A stretch of DNA of 64,000 nucleotides from Capra hircus (Eukaryota > Chordata > Mammalia > Artiodactyla > Bovidae), in the NCBI RefSeq assembly GCF_001704415.2, contig NC_030811.1, positions 81,796,069 through 81,860,068 on the forward strand. The letters run 5' to 3'. Positions 23,449 to 36,283 of this stretch are shown piece by piece (within the stretch, counting starts at the first letter, position 1; each line of letters opens with the position of its first letter). The translations under genes and the position numbers were made by a program. The notes under the pieces were generated by a model. It worked only from the letters and a program-made list of their open reading frames with translations, was not told the origin of the DNA and did no database searches.

Positions 23449-24766
23449 GGCTCCTGGAAAACTCAGCAGTGGCCACAGGACTGGAAAAGGTCAGTTTTCA
23501 TTCCAATCCCAAAGAAAGGCAATGCCAAAGAATGCTCAAACTACCTCACAATTGCACTCATCTCACACACTAGTAAAGTGATGCTTAAAATTCTCCAAGC
23601 CAGGCTTCAGCAATACGTGAAACGTGAACTTCCAGATGTTCAAGCTGGTTTTAGAAAAGGCAGAGGAACCAGAGATCAAATTGCCAACATCCGCTGAATC
23701 ACTGAAAAAGCAAGAGAGTTCCAGAAAAACATCTATTTATTTTCCACAATGAAAGAGATAGGAATACCAGACCACCTGACCAGCCTCTTGAGAAACCTAT
23801 ATGCAGGTCAGGAAGCAACAGTAAGAACTGGACATGGAACAACAGACTAGTTCCAAATAGGAAAAGGAGTACGTCAAGGCTGTATATTGTCACCCTGCTT
23901 ATTTAACTATATGTAGAGTACATCATGAGAAATGCTGGGCTGGAGGAAGCAAAGCTGGAATCAAGATTGCTGGGAGAAATATCAATAACCTCAGATATGC
24001 AGATGATACCACCCTTATGGCAGAAAGTGAAGAAGAACTAAAAAGCCTCTTGATGAAAGTGAAAGAGGAGAGTGAAAAGTTGGCTTAAAGCTCAACATTC
24101 AGAAAATGAAGATCATGGCATCTGGTCCCATCACTTCATGGGAAATAGATGGGGAAACAGAGGAAACAGTGGCTGATTTTGTTTTCCTGGGCTCCAAAAT
24201 CACTGCAGATGGTGACTGCAGCCATGAAATTAAAAGACGCTTACTTCTTGTAAGGAAAGTTATGATCAACGTAGACAGCATATTAAAAAGCAGAGACATT
24301 GCTTTGTCAACTTTTGTCTGTCTAGTAAAGGCTATGGTTTTTCCATGTATGGATGTGAGAGTTAGACTACACAGAAAGCTGAGCACAGAAGAATTAATGC
24401 TTTTGAACTGTGGTGTTGGAGAAGACTCTTGAGAGTCCCTTGGACTGCAAGGAGATCCAACCAGTCCATTCTAAAGGAGATCAGTCCTGGGTGTTCATTG
24501 GAAGGAATGATGCTAAAGCTGAAACTCCAGTACTTCGGCCACCTGATGTGAAGAGCTGACTCATTTGAAAGACCCTGTTACTGGGAAAGATTGATGGCTG
24601 GAGCAGAAAGGGACAACAGAGGATGAGATGGTTGGATGCCATCACAGACACAATGGACATGGGTTTGGGTGGACTCCGGGAGTCGGTTATGTACAGGGAG
24701 GCCTGGCGTGGTGTGGTTCATGGAGTCGCCAAGAGTCGGACACGACTGAGCAACTAAACTGAACTG
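23449..24766 (+). mobile_element. BovB LINE, 5'-truncated, nested in mariner, with TSD
   Basis: Begins ggctcctggaaaactcagca in the RT domain and includes QAGFRKGRGTRDQI and the YADD active-site region (cagatatgcagatgatacc, about 23991-24009). It ends in aactgaactg. It is flanked by aacta (23444-23448 and 24767-24771), which is mariner sequence duplicated on insertion. The coding frame has several stops and indels. Confidence 0.95.
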
Positions 24767-24789
24767 AACTAGTCTCAAACATATCTTCA

Positions 24790-25802
24790 TTAATCAAAAT
24801 AGGAACCATTAACAATCAACACATTTTTGTCAATGAAAAATAAGTTTGTTTTTTCCTGTAGCACACAAATTTGTGCTTCAGGATTTGATGAACTCTTGGA
24901 AAGTACTGTCTGCCTCCTTCTGCTTATGGAAGCATTCTCCCTGCAAAAAGTTTTGGAGATGATTGAATAAGGTTGTGAGAGGTCAGGTGAATATGGCAGA
25001 ATTGGCAAAACTTTGTAGTCAGTTCATTCAGTTTTTGAAGCAACTGGTTGAGCAATGTGTGGTCAAGTGCTGTCATGGAAAAGAACTAGGCCCTTTCTGT
25101 TGACCAATGCCGGCTGCAGGAGTTGCCATTTTTGGTGCATCACATCAATTTGCTGAGCATACTTCTCAGATGTAATGGTTTCTCTGGGATTCAGAAAACT
25201 GCAGTGGACCAGACTAGTAGTAGACCACAAAACAGTGACCATGACCTTTTTTTTGGTGTAAGTTTGGCTTTGGAAAGTGCTTTGGAGCTTCATCACAGGC
25301 CACTAAGCTGGTCATTGCTGATTGTCTTATAAAACCCACTTTTCATCATGTGTCACAATCTGAGCAAGATATAGTTTATTGTTGTTGCACAGAATAAGAG
25401 AAGAGGACATTTCAAAATAACAATTTTTTTTGACTTTCAGTCAGCTCATGAGGCACCCACTTATTGAGCTTTTTCACCTTTCCAATTTACTTCATATGCC
25501 TAATGACTGTAGAATGGTGGACGTTGAGTTGTTGGCCAAAGCTCATGCAGTTGTAAGAGGATCAGCTTCAATGACTGCTCTCAATTGGTCATTGTTGATT
25601 TCCTATGGCTGGCCACAATGCTCCTCACATTCAAGGCTCTCATGTGCTTTGCAAAACTTCTTGAGCCATCACTGCACTGTACATTCATTAGCAGTTCCTG
25701 GGTCAAATGTATTGTTGATGTTGTGAGCTGTCTGACCTGCTTTACAACCCATTTTGAACTCAAATACAAAAATTGCTCAAATTTGCTTTTTGTCAAATAT
25801 CA
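24790..25802 (-). pseudogene. mariner transposase pseudogene
   Basis: The minus strand encodes a frameshifted, stop-containing transposase related to the SETMAR/Hsmar1 type. The N-terminal helix-turn-helix region starts near 25796. The first catalytic Asp is kept in a THDEKW context near 25350. The second is kept in LFHDS near 25063-25075. The third position of the DD34D triad reads Tyr in a PDLSQPYS context. The C-terminus is VNGSYFD at 24790. A nonsense codon follows the first Asp block and another follows the second. It cannot be active. Confidence 0.88.
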
Positions 25803-26253
25803 TTTCTAAAGTATAAAAGAAATGTAAAATAATCAACAATAAGTAATTACCAAAAAAAATACAGTGAGAAATGTACATTAAGATGATGTATAACAATCAC
25901 ATTTATATAAGAATGTATTCCAATTTCAAGTGGAAAAATTCAAAAATGCAAAATCACAATTACTTTTGCAGCAACCTAAAAATATTACTCTTTTTTAGAT
26001 GATAAAAATAAAATCTAGAAAGAGTAATTTACCAAAATTCATACACAGGCAGTCATATAAGCACCCAAATAAGTCACATATCAACATCCTCACTGTTTAT
26101 GAGCTGTTTATTTCTAGCTTTCATTATTTATATAGCTCTAATTTAGAATTTCAAATCTGAAAAAATAAAAATCACCTATGCATTTGTAAATACTGTTTCT
26201 CAATCAATTGAGATTGTTCCTTTCAGCAATATCTACAGATATTTTTGATGGTC

Positions 26254-26746
26254 AAGACAGGTAGTATAGTCTGAAGTTAGGATGGTTGATTCCTCCAGCT
26301 CCATTCTTCTTTCTTAACATTGCTTTGGCTATTTGAGGTCTTTTGTGTTTCCACATGAATTGTGAAAATTTTTGTTCTATAATAGTTCTGTGAAAATGCC
26401 ATTGGTAATTTGATAGGGATTGCACTGAATCTGTAGATTGCTTTAGGCAGTATAGTCATTTTTACAATATTGATTCTTTCAATCCAAGAACATGCCATCT
26501 CTCTCCATCTGTTTATGTCACCTTAGATTTCACTCATCAGTGTCTTATAGTTTTCTGTATACAGCTCTCTTGACTCCTTAGGTAAGTTTATTCTTGGATA
26601 TTTCATTCTTTTTGTTACAATAGTGAATGGGATTGCTTGCTTAATTTCTCTTTCTGATTTTTCATTGTTAAGTGTATAGGAATGCAAGAAATTTCTGTGT
26701 ATTGATTTTGTATCCTGTGACTTTACTAGATTCACTGATTAGCTCC
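26254..26746 (-). mobile_element. L1 LINE, inverted 5' segment of a rearranged copy
   Basis: The minus strand encodes an L1 ORF2 segment after the RT core (NIVKMTILPKAIYRFSAIPI, VETQKTSNSQSN). It directly abuts L1 sequence of opposite orientation at about 26746, so the two form one element with a 5' inversion. Confidence 0.88.
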
Positions 26747-27705
26747 AATAGACATCACTCCAAAGAAGACATACTGATAGCTAATAAATTCATGAGAAAA
26801 TGCTCAACATTGCTTATTATGAGAAAAATGTAAATCAGAACTACAATGAGATATAACTTCACACTGGTCAGAATGGCCATTATCAAAAATATACAAACAA
26901 TTAATGCTGGAGAGGATGTGGAAAAAATAAACTCTCTTGCACTGCTGGTGAGAATGTAAATTGATACAGCCACTAGGGAGAATAGTCTGGAGATTTCTTT
27001 AAAAACTAAGAGTAAATCCACCATATGACTCAGCAAACCCACTACTGGGCATATACCCTGAGAAAACCACAATTCTAAAGGATACATGTACCCCAGTGTT
27101 CATTGCAGCACTATTTACAATAGCCAGGACATGGAAACAATCTAGACGTCCACTAACAGGTGAACAGATAAAGACATTTTGGTACGTATATACAATGGAA
27201 TATTGCTCAGCCATAATAAAGGAACACATTTGAGTCAATTCTAGTGAGGTGGATGAACCCAGAGGCTGTTTTACAAGTTAAATAAGTAAGAAAGAGAAAA
27301 ACAAATATCATATATTAACACATATATATGGAATCTAGAAAAATGGTACGGATGAATCTATTCATAGAGCAGCAAAAGAGACCAAGAACAGACGCAAGAC
27401 GCAAGAGACTTGCGTACACAACGGGAAGACGAGACTGGGACAACTGAGAGTAGCATTGAAGCATATACATTACCATGTGCAAAATATATTGCCAGTAAGA
27501 ATTTGCTGTATGATGCAAGGAGCTCAACCTGATGCTCTGTGACAACTTGGAAGGGTAGGATGGGGTAATGGGTGCAAGGGAGTTTCAAAGAGGGAGGGGA
27601 CATATGTATACCTATGGCTGATTTATGCGGATGTATGGCAGAAACCAGCACAACATTGCAAAGCAAGTATCCTTCAATGAAAAATAAAGGAAAAAAAAAA
27701 TAAAA
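26747..27705 (+). mobile_element. L1 LINE, sense 3' segment of the rearranged copy
   Basis: Starts in the SKEDI/NKFMRKCS block of ORF2, continues through the ORF2 C-terminus (many stops) and 3' UTR, and ends with aataaaggaaaaaaaaaat. About 0.5 kb of ORF2 between the inverted and sense segments is missing. Confidence 0.9.
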
Positions 27706-27719
27706 CAAAACACTAGTAG

Positions 27720-27830
27720 GAGGCAGGACTTCATTGGAGGTCCAGGATTTAAGATTCTGAGCTTCCAATGCAAGGGGCAAGGGTTTTATCCCTGGTCAGG
27801 GAACTAAGATCCCACATGCTACAAAGCAGG
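27720..27830 (+). repeat. CHR-2-type tRNA-Glu-derived SINE
   Basis: ggacttcattggaggtccag ... cttccaatgcaaggggcaag ... ccctggtcagggaactaaga: the tRNA-like A and B box region of the cetartiodactyl family. Confidence 0.85.
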
Positions 27831-27889
27831 ACCGAAATAATGGAAAAGAAAGACTACTAGGAGTTCTATCGGCATTTGGTAGGTAGAAA

Positions 27890-27995
27890 TTCAAGACACT
27901 CTAAATATCCTACAATGCACAGGACAATCTCCACAACAATGAATCACCCAGCTCAAAACGTCAGTAGGGCACAAGTTAGGAAACTTTGCTCAAGT
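27890..27995 (+). mobile_element. MER5-type hAT remnant
   Basis: atatcctacaatgcacagga and then ctccacaacaatgaatcacc match one half of MER5A in forward orientation. Confidence 0.75.
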
Positions 27996-28242
27996 ACAAA
28001 TATAAACAAAATCAATTCACTTTGTTTAAAGCAATATTCCCAACAAATTCTGTCCACAAAAAGCCACAAGAAAAGTTCTTCAAATGAAAGCTGATACATT
28101 TAAAAATATTATTGTTTTACACTAAATTATGTCAATACTTCAGGCTGTATTTTGACTCTCTTTGGGTTGAGAAACTTCCATTTCAGTCCCAGAAATTCTA
28201 ACACACTATTCTCATATAGTTGAAGAGATAGGTAAGGATTTC

Positions 28243-28603
28243 AAAGCTATGTTTTCAGTGCCATTGAATGAAATATTATACAGCCACAAAAGGAATGAAA
28301 ATCAGAGAGTAAAGTAAGTCAGAAAGACAAAACAAATATCGTATATAAATATTCATATGGGTAATCCAGAAAAATTATACAGGTGATCTTATTTGCAAAG
28401 AATAAATAGGCACAAGGACATACAGAACAAATATATGAATACCAAGGGGGAAAGACGGGGTGGGACGAATTGGGAGATCCAGATTGACATATATACCCTA
28501 TCGATACTATGTATAAGAAGTTAACTTATGAGAACATACTCTATAGTACAAGGAATCTACTACTTAACACACTGTGGTGACCTGAATGGGAAGGAAGGCA
28601 AAG
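28243..28603 (+). mobile_element. L1 LINE 3' end, part 1
   Basis: atgaaatattatacagccac, then a diverged ORF2 terminus and 3' UTR, to the BovB insertion point at caaag (28599-28603). Confidence 0.82.
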
Positions 28604-28962
28604 TTCACTTCAGTTCAGTCACTCAATCGTGTCTGACTCTTTGCGACCCCATGAATTGCAGCATGCCAGGCCTCCCTGTCCATCACCAACTCTCGGAGTT
28701 TACTCAAACTCATGTCCATCGAGTCCGTGATGCCGTCCAGCCATCTCATCCTCTGTCCTCCCCTTCTCCTCCTGCCCCCAATCCCTCCCAGCATCAGAGT
28801 CTTTTCCAATGAGTCAACTCTTCGCATGAGGTGGCCAAAGTACTGGAGTTTCAGCTTTAGCATCATTCCTTCCAAAGAACACCCAGGACTGATCTCCTTT
28901 AGAATGTACTGGTTGGATTTCCCTGCAGTCCAAGGGACTCTCAAGAATCTTCTCCAACACTA
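28604..28962 (-). mobile_element. BovB LINE, 3' end nested in L1, with TSD
   Basis: ttcacttcagttcagtcact (reverse complement of the BovB 3' end) through to cttctccaacacta. It is flanked on both sides by caaag (28599-28603, 28963-28967). The minus strand retains the long BovB C-terminal remnant SLEKTLMLGGIGGRR. Confidence 0.95.
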
Positions 28963-28967
28963 CAAAG

Positions 28968-29085
28968 GGAGGGGATATATGACTATGTATGGATGATTCA
29001 TTTTGCTGTACAGTAGAAACTAATACAATGTTGTAAAGCAACTATACTCAAATAAAAATTAATTAAAAATAAATACACCAACTAA
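28968..29085 (+). mobile_element. L1 LINE 3' end, part 2
   Basis: gattcattttgctgtacag ... caatgttgtaaagcaactat ... tcaaataaaaattaattaaa: the L1 3' UTR terminus with its AATAAA signal, resuming after the BovB. Confidence 0.9.
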
Positions 29086-30980
29086 ACAATAAAATGAATA
29101 AATTAATAAGAGGTCAAGTACTTACTGCTACACTCTTCCCCCAAAAATGTTATCCTTCTCTCTTCCTGTTCTTAGATATTCATAAAATATTATGAGTTTT
29201 GCTTTTTAAAAAAATGATTCAACATTGTATGATTCTAAACTAAATTTAATTTTATCTTTATAGCAAATGTTCATTTTATCCCACAGTATATAACACAATC
29301 ATTAAAGGAGTTGCTTTTAGTCCCAGAGCTGAGCCAGATGTCACTAATTTAATTCATCAACCTTGATCTCAAAAAAGAAAAATGTTAATAAGAAACCCAC
29401 TGATCCAATTAAGCACACAAACAAAAAAAATCCACTTTAAGGAACAAGCAGTGTTCATAAATATTAAAATGAACGAATCTTTTTGGTGGATTTGGCTAAA
29501 GGAATCTAATCTAATGCCAGTGTAAATGAAATATTAATAAAGTACAGGGAGATGGGAAGACCAAATCTAATCTCTCTAATCATATCTCAGGCACCACCAC
29601 ACACCTCCCACTGTGGGCCCTAATGAGGAGATAAGCCTTATTCCTACTGTTAATTTGGTACAAATATTAAAAGGTTCTTGTCCTTGTCTATTCTCTAACC
29701 CCTGTATTGCTGAGATTTCTGGTCTTGCTCCCAATGTCTCGTTTCCCATAGACTGAGCACCTGGCTAATACCCAGAACACAGCTGCTCTGCTTTAAAAAA
29801 AAAAAAAAAGTGCAAATTGCACATAGAAGGAGCCCAGGAGAAACCACTTTTATGAAAGAAAATAAGAATAATGCAAGGGGAATAGAAGACATTCAGACCT
29901 AGTGGGTTTGTTAATTGAGGATTTTTAATGTCATTTTTAATAAAATGATAATTATTTGCAAAATTTTTCTTGAAGGGGTAGAAGCATTATGCACAAGAAT
30001 GTCATAAGATTAGGAGGCAAAATGTTTATCTTGCAAGCATTTTAAGTTTCTCTCTCATGGGCACAGCCTCAACTTCAAACTAGTCATTTAATGTCTTATA
30101 CTTCTGTTGTCCTTTCATCTAAAAAAAAAAAAACAAAAACAAATAAACACATTAAGGGTGCCAGACAGAGTTAACATGAACGTCAAATAAGCCTACGAAT
30201 AAAAGGATGTCAGGGTGCATGATATTATTATAGTCCTTTCCTTAGCTGGAATAAATATTTGTAAGATGCACATCTCCTTTAGATGTCACATAGAGAACAG
30301 GTCCTTTTTACATTTTGACATAAAAGTTTGTCAGTTATTTTCTTTTACTTGAACAATAACTTCTTTCAGATATAGCAACTTAAATATACCTCTATATTTC
30401 AATAAAACTACATTCCTTATGTCCACCCTCTAATTTATTTAAAACCTGTCACATCATGAGATACTCTTCACTGGAATCATATAGTGAAATACTATAATTT
30501 TACATTTTGGAAATACTGCATAATTTGTAAACATAAAGTTGGAATGCTACAGAAATTACCTGAGGAAGACAGCACAATTTCCTCCATTGACACTATTTCA
30601 AAAAGTCATTTTCATCATAAATGTGACTATTTATAACTAAAATTTTCGGAAAGATTGTTAAATATCCATTTTATGCATTAGAGCAATATTTAGTAAATAC
30701 AGCTTGCTACATTCTGAACCAACAAAAAAACAGACAAAAATGTTCTAAACCTTTTTAAAATTTAAACTTTAAAAAGGGAAATAAAATATATAAGTTTAAA
30801 AAAGAAATAAGAAACTATGAGAACACAGAGGTGAAGTCTCAGCCATTTAAGAATAAATGCACAATTAAGACCAAATATAAAGAACTTCAAACTGAGGTGC
30901 TGTTTTCAGATGCCTCCTTATTTTGCTGATGATACTTTTTCCTTTAAATAAACCGGCGTTTTAGAGTTCCGTATACGCAT
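29086..30980. other. unique intron sequence, possible conserved patch at 29280-29660
   Basis: No gene or clear repeat. The stretch 29280-29660 looks less degenerate than its surroundings and is a candidate conserved non-coding element by eye only. There is a poly-A run at about 29794-29808 and another at about 30121-30133. Confidence 0.35.
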
Positions 30981-31190
30981 GGCTTCCCTGGTGGCTCAAA
31001 TGGTGAACCGGCCTGTAATCCAGGCGACCAGGGTTTCATCCCTGGGTTGGGAAGATCCCCAGGAGGAGGAAATGGCAACCCACTATAGTATTCTTGCCTG
31101 GAGAATCTCCATGGAAAGAGAAGCCTGGCAGGCTACAGTCCATGAGGTCGCAAAGAGCTGGACATGACGAGTGACTGAACAGAGAGCACA
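30981..31190 (+). repeat. Bov-tA SINE, full-length type
   Basis: Head ggcttccctggtggctcaaa, body gaggaaatggcaacccacta, end gagctggacatgacgagtga. Confidence 0.94.
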
Positions 31191-31267
31191 TATGTACGTA
31201 TGCAGTATGAGCAAAGAATATTGTTACTTACTGCCCTCCCACCGAAAGGCTGAGTCTCTGTGAAGCA

Positions 31268-31440
31268 TCCATTTGACCTTGGGAAAGCATTTTCTCCTCT
31301 CTAAACCTCATTTTCCTTGCCTGCACAATGGGGATGACAATAGTGTTTGCCTCACAGATCTGTGCCAAGGATTACATGTACTTAAGAACACTTTTGTCAC
31401 TTACTAACTGCACAATAAATGCTATCTGCCTGTATCATTA
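31268..31440 (+). repeat. MIR SINE
   Basis: tttgaccttgggaaagcatt, then ctaaacctcattttccttgc, tgcacaatggggatgac and aataaatgctatctgcc match the MIR core and tail in order. Confidence 0.85.
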
Positions 31441-34026
31441 TTTTCTTATTTACCTTTTAATACTAAGCATTTAAAAGATTTTTTAAAAATATATATTTAT
31501 GGAGCCATTCTGACCATGCTGCTAAAATGCTAGGATGAGTGATAAAAATCTAACATCCTCTCTTTTCCTCAAAGAATCTTTGTTCTTTCTTTGGCCCTAA
31601 ATTAATGTCCAGAAATACTACTTAATTTTCCTGTTATAAATATCAAGAAAACAGCTTGTTACCCTTCCCAAACCACTTACATTGTTACAAGAGAAGGCAA
31701 AAATGAAAAAGAAAAATCTCTGTAATGATAGTATGTAATGTACTGTATAATTTCAGTGAAGATAGTTTTTTCACATGGAATGTTCCCAGGGCTCTTGAAA
31801 ATAAACCACAGTGGTGACTGTGGTTACAACTGGTGAATACAACATGAAAACATTAAAACTCTGCAAGGAGATATTAAATTATATAAGACCTAATATACAT
31901 ACCAGACACAACACAGGCATACACACACACACACAAGCACACACACACAAGCACACACACACAGAATGATGGGTACACAGTTCTTTTAAGGCAGAGAGGA
32001 AACTCTGGCCAAGAACTGCAGACTAAATTAGATATGGGAAATCTCTTGCCTTTGCTCTGAGACTGCCTAACTGCATAGGGAATTTAGTGTCTACATACAA
32101 ATCTGGTCTACTGAATTCACAGAGAAGGATCAAAAAGTATTGGAGCTGACTAATGAGGTACGGTTGGAGAAGGATAACAAGGCTCCTGGGGGCAAGGGTG
32201 ATACTGTCAATGAGGCACAGACTGCTTAGTACTTAAGAGTTTGTGTCAACTAGTTTCAGAACAAAGAGTTGCCTGGTGATTTTATGATGGAAAGATTAGA
32301 TGCACTGAAATACAGCACATAGTAGATTGCTATAATTAAGAAGAACAATCGCTTAAACACCATGCACTGCTTCAGACTGAAATTAAACAAAAAATAAATC
32401 TTTTGTACGACAGATTGCTACTTACTGAGTCATGTTCCATAAAGGTATGGATGAAATCTGATTCTGTATCTAAGACAAAATGAGGTTATATCCTTGTAAC
32501 TCTAGTTGAAATACAAATAAAGAATTGCCATATGCAAATAAGCATACATGCATATGGAGCACTCATAACTTATTTTATCATTTATAAAGATAGACATCTA
32601 TATATAAAAAGAAAAAATATATTAACTGTATCAGTTTTCAGGATGCTTACTACATAGTAAGCATTACTTGTTCAGATTTTAATGTATTTGTTATAGTAAT
32701 TGATGTCAAATTTATATTAACAATATTTATCAGTCCTAGCTACTGCCAGTTCAACAAATACCTTAAGAAATAATTCTTTTTCTATTCTAATAATTCATGA
32801 ATTTTTAATTCTCATTCATAACTTAATATCCCACAAAAGTTTTCATGTATCAGTCAAATTGGTTGAATAAATTCAAGTTATTCTTACATAGCTTTAAACT
32901 ACTGTAAAGGATTCCTCATAAAAAAATCATTTAGTGTAACTAGAAAAGTAGATTCATATGTCTCCTCAATGGCATCAAATGAATTCTTAAGTTATCACCC
33001 TGTATTCATTTATTTGGTCTTTTACCTAAAGAAAAATGCTCAAAAGAACAAGTAAACCTTTTTATAAAGTAAGAAAAAAATATTATAAAGGAGTTAATAC
33101 CTGATCTAAACAAACAGTCTACACATAAACTTTTACAAGTGGCTTAAAGGTTTTTAATCTGATGAAATATCATAAGAGATAGTAAATGACCAGGTCACAC
33201 TGGTTCTAGATCTGTGTATCTCTCAATCTTCTCTCACTCCAAGGCCAAACTCACTTATGTCTCTCACAACAACCTTTAGTCTCCCTGCCTCCAATTTCAC
33301 CTCGTGTTCAGCCATTTTTCCCTATGGCCACTGCCATGGTGTTCTACATGGCAAATGACTTCCTGAATGAAAAGTCTTCAGTTAAGCCTCCATAAAAGGT
33401 GGTCTTTATGGATCCTTCTACCCCATCTCCAGACCTCCTTTCCCACTGCTCACTTTATCAATAGGAAGCTTTAGGGCCTAGCGCAGCATTTCAAGGGTAA
33501 ATCTCACACAGTTTTGCTGCAGCACCAAAGCATCCAAACAAAAATACATGGCACAAAAGGAAGACTGCGGCATTAAAGATGGTTTGGGTCTTCTTACCGT
33601 AATAGACTAAATTCTCGAGGTCTAATTCTAGCATTGTATTCAGTCCCTCAAAGTACAATAATAACCCTTGACTCTGCTCTCAGAATCAAAGTTAATTGTG
33701 ACCATTCTTCTCAGTTTGCTCTACATCTAATGGAGAAAGAGAGACACAGTGTCTTACATCCAATTTTGCTTTTGTATCATACATCCTATTAACAGTACTG
33801 CCCTCTCAGGAGGTGAGTAAATGTTTTGAGAGTCAAAAGGTTGGTGGTCAAAAAAGACTTCCAGGAGGAAGCGGTACAGTTTTAAAGAAGAGTAGTGAAG
33901 TGGGTGACTGATTCAGTGAATGCCTTATGCAGAAAACAGAGGCTGAAAAAAAAAGAAAAAAGAGAAAGTATAAGGCATTTCAGGAGCTCTACATGCTTCG
34001 CAATGGTGGAATAAATGAAGAATATG
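31441..34026. other. unique AT-rich intron sequence
   Basis: A CA-rich imperfect microsatellite at about 31917-31963. Nothing else is recognised across about 2.5 kb. Confidence 0.4.
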
Positions 34027-34094
34027 GGGGAAGCCTGGCATGCTGCAGTCCATGGGGTAGCAAAGAGCTGGACATGACTGAGCAACTAAACTGA
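34027..34094 (+). repeat. Bov-tA SINE, 3' terminal scrap
   Basis: ggggaagcctggcatgctgc through gagctggacatgactgagca. Confidence 0.8.
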
Positions 34095-34229
34095 TGGCCC
34101 AAAGCAGCACAGCTAAGAATACAGACATCCTGTTATAATGATACAGATACTAAACAAAAATAATTGTATTCTGAGAATTACAGAGTCATAAAAGCTAAAA
34201 TACAAAATAATCATATTTGTACTTGAGGT

Positions 34230-34600
34230 TTCAAGAAGCCAGCATGGAAGAAGATTGAAAGTGGACTGGGGAAAAGCCACATATGAATGGGGAGAAGACA
34301 AAAAGCTAGTACGGTTAGGCTGGACAGTAATGACAATGGATGGAACTAAAAAATCAGTGCTAGACATGGGGAGTGGAAGAAGATTAAATAATCCACAGAC
34401 CATAGTGACAGATGGTGGGCAGGGGGAAGGAAGAGCCCTGGTTTTCTGCTTGGATCTGGCTGACACTACTAACAAAGATATGAACATCGAAGGAGGGGCA
34501 TATTTGGAGACACTGATGTCATGATGTGAGGTGCCTTTTAATCCACTGAAAATGGTTATCCAAAAGGCAATCAGAGAAATGAATCTGCAGCTTAGCCATG
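34230..34600 (+). repeat. probable ancient interspersed repeat, unnamed
   Basis: Phrases such as gatggtgggcagggggaagg and gatgtgaggtgcctttt resemble a mammal-wide repeat I have seen but cannot name. It carries two opposed open frames (34255-34524 +, 34113-34607 -) that look incidental. Confidence 0.3.
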
Positions 34601-36088
34601 GATCCATATGGAAGAAACAGATTTGGAAGTCATTGTTTCAGTGACAGTCAAAACTGTTTGAAGGATGTTCACGGTTACTGATATTAATAAGCGCTACAGA
34701 TCCTTAAGTACTAAGGAAGCTTTACCTAGCTGACAGAGATTGCCAAAAGGAAACAACATGGACCTAACACTCACAAACAAGTCACCGTTTCCCATGAAAA
34801 ATAACCAGGGCATAGTGTGCTGTGATACACACCTATTGTTTTGATTTATCAAAAGCCACAAAATATGCCTTTTGAATATAATTTTTACATCTGCATTAAA
34901 ACAACTGCACTGAATTCAACTGCACAAATTCAGTGTATCTGTGCCCAACAGATCATCCATTAAGTCCATCAAGAAGAAATAATATGAAAAGATATTGGAA
35001 CCAATAAAAACCCATTATCTTCTAATGCACTGTTTTGAATTTTGCCTTTTTAAAAGAGTTATTGACTTAAATGAAGTACCCAGGGATACAATGCCTGAAA
35101 CTCTTGTATGTAGAGCACTTTATGCTTGCTGTGTACTTGAAGAATAAGCAACTCCCCTTATGCTCGGTTAGAATGATAAGGCAGTCTATTGTACCTCCAC
35201 ACTTACACAGAGCCCCCCAAGACTTAAACTTGGTGATTACATGGTCTTATAAGACCATAAAGTTCTACCACAGGAGTCGTGTATGTATTATAAAGACACT
35301 TCAAATTGCCGACCACGCTTTTCTTATCGTCATTGTGTGGCTCTCTTCTGCAAATTGCTTGTGCCTTTGACTTTCGTAAATGATTTAAACCTGCATCAGT
35401 AGCTCTAAATGAACAAGTGCCAACCACCCTCATTTATCTGATACACAAGAGTGACAAGATTTAATTACTTAACAGCATCTCAGATATTTATTTCTAAAAC
35501 CAAAACTTCAATCGACCTTTTGGTAAAATTTAATATCACAAGGTTACATACAGATGAAGACTTCAAACCTTCTATTTCATAAAACATCAAATTAGGCAAG
35601 TGTAAAGAGGGTAATAAATTCCATTTAATTTTAAAAACATAGCTACCATTTTCTAATATAAACATGAATAATTTATTTAAATGATTTTACTATTCCTACA
35701 CAAACTGTAGTTTCCTTGACATTAATCTTTTTCGTGATTTTGAAACAAGCCTTTACTTCCTTGTCACTTTGTGTTTCACATCAGACTGATAGAAGCCAGG
35801 ATATTTTACATTATTTGTCAGGTTCTCTGGCCTATTAAATAAATCTGAAGTGAAGCTTTTTGATTTTGTTTTCTACTGTAATTTTTTCTTATGTATTCTA
35901 CTTAAATATCAGTTTCTCCCTGTCTTGTCCCTTTACATGCTATTCCCAAATGTGACATGTCCAGCATTTTTTGTTTAAAAGCAAAAGTTTGTGCATTTTG
36001 TTGTTTATTTCCATATTTTTTTCTATTTTTAAAATGACATACCTTTAAACAAGGTAGCAATATCTTCTTAGACAAGAAGGTAGCAGTG
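34601..36088. other. unique intron sequence with CpG-retaining stretch at about 35060-35480
   Basis: No gene or repeat named. Around 35160-35375 several CpGs persist (gctcgg, gtcgtg, gccgaccacgc, tatcgtc, ttcgta) in an otherwise CpG-poor intron. Confidence 0.35.

Positions 36089-36283
<195 letters not shown>

Larger units (their letters stand above)
23390..25979 (-). mobile_element. mariner DNA transposon (Hsmar1-like), both TIRs present, interrupted by BovB
   Basis: The left terminus reads ttaggttggtacaaaagtaa. The right terminus is its inverted copy (ttacttttgcagcaacctaa at 25960-25979), and the roughly 29-bp TIRs differ at a few positions. The left flank shows the expected TA (23388-23389). 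Excluding the nested BovB (23449-24766), the element is about 1.27 kb, the normal full length for this group. The transposase is on the minus strand and defective. Confidence 0.93.

Noticed and set aside
34113..34607. 164-residue minus-strand frame and an opposed 89-residue plus-strand frame
   Set aside because: They overlap a probable ancient repeat, no protein family is recognised, and splice or start context is lacking.
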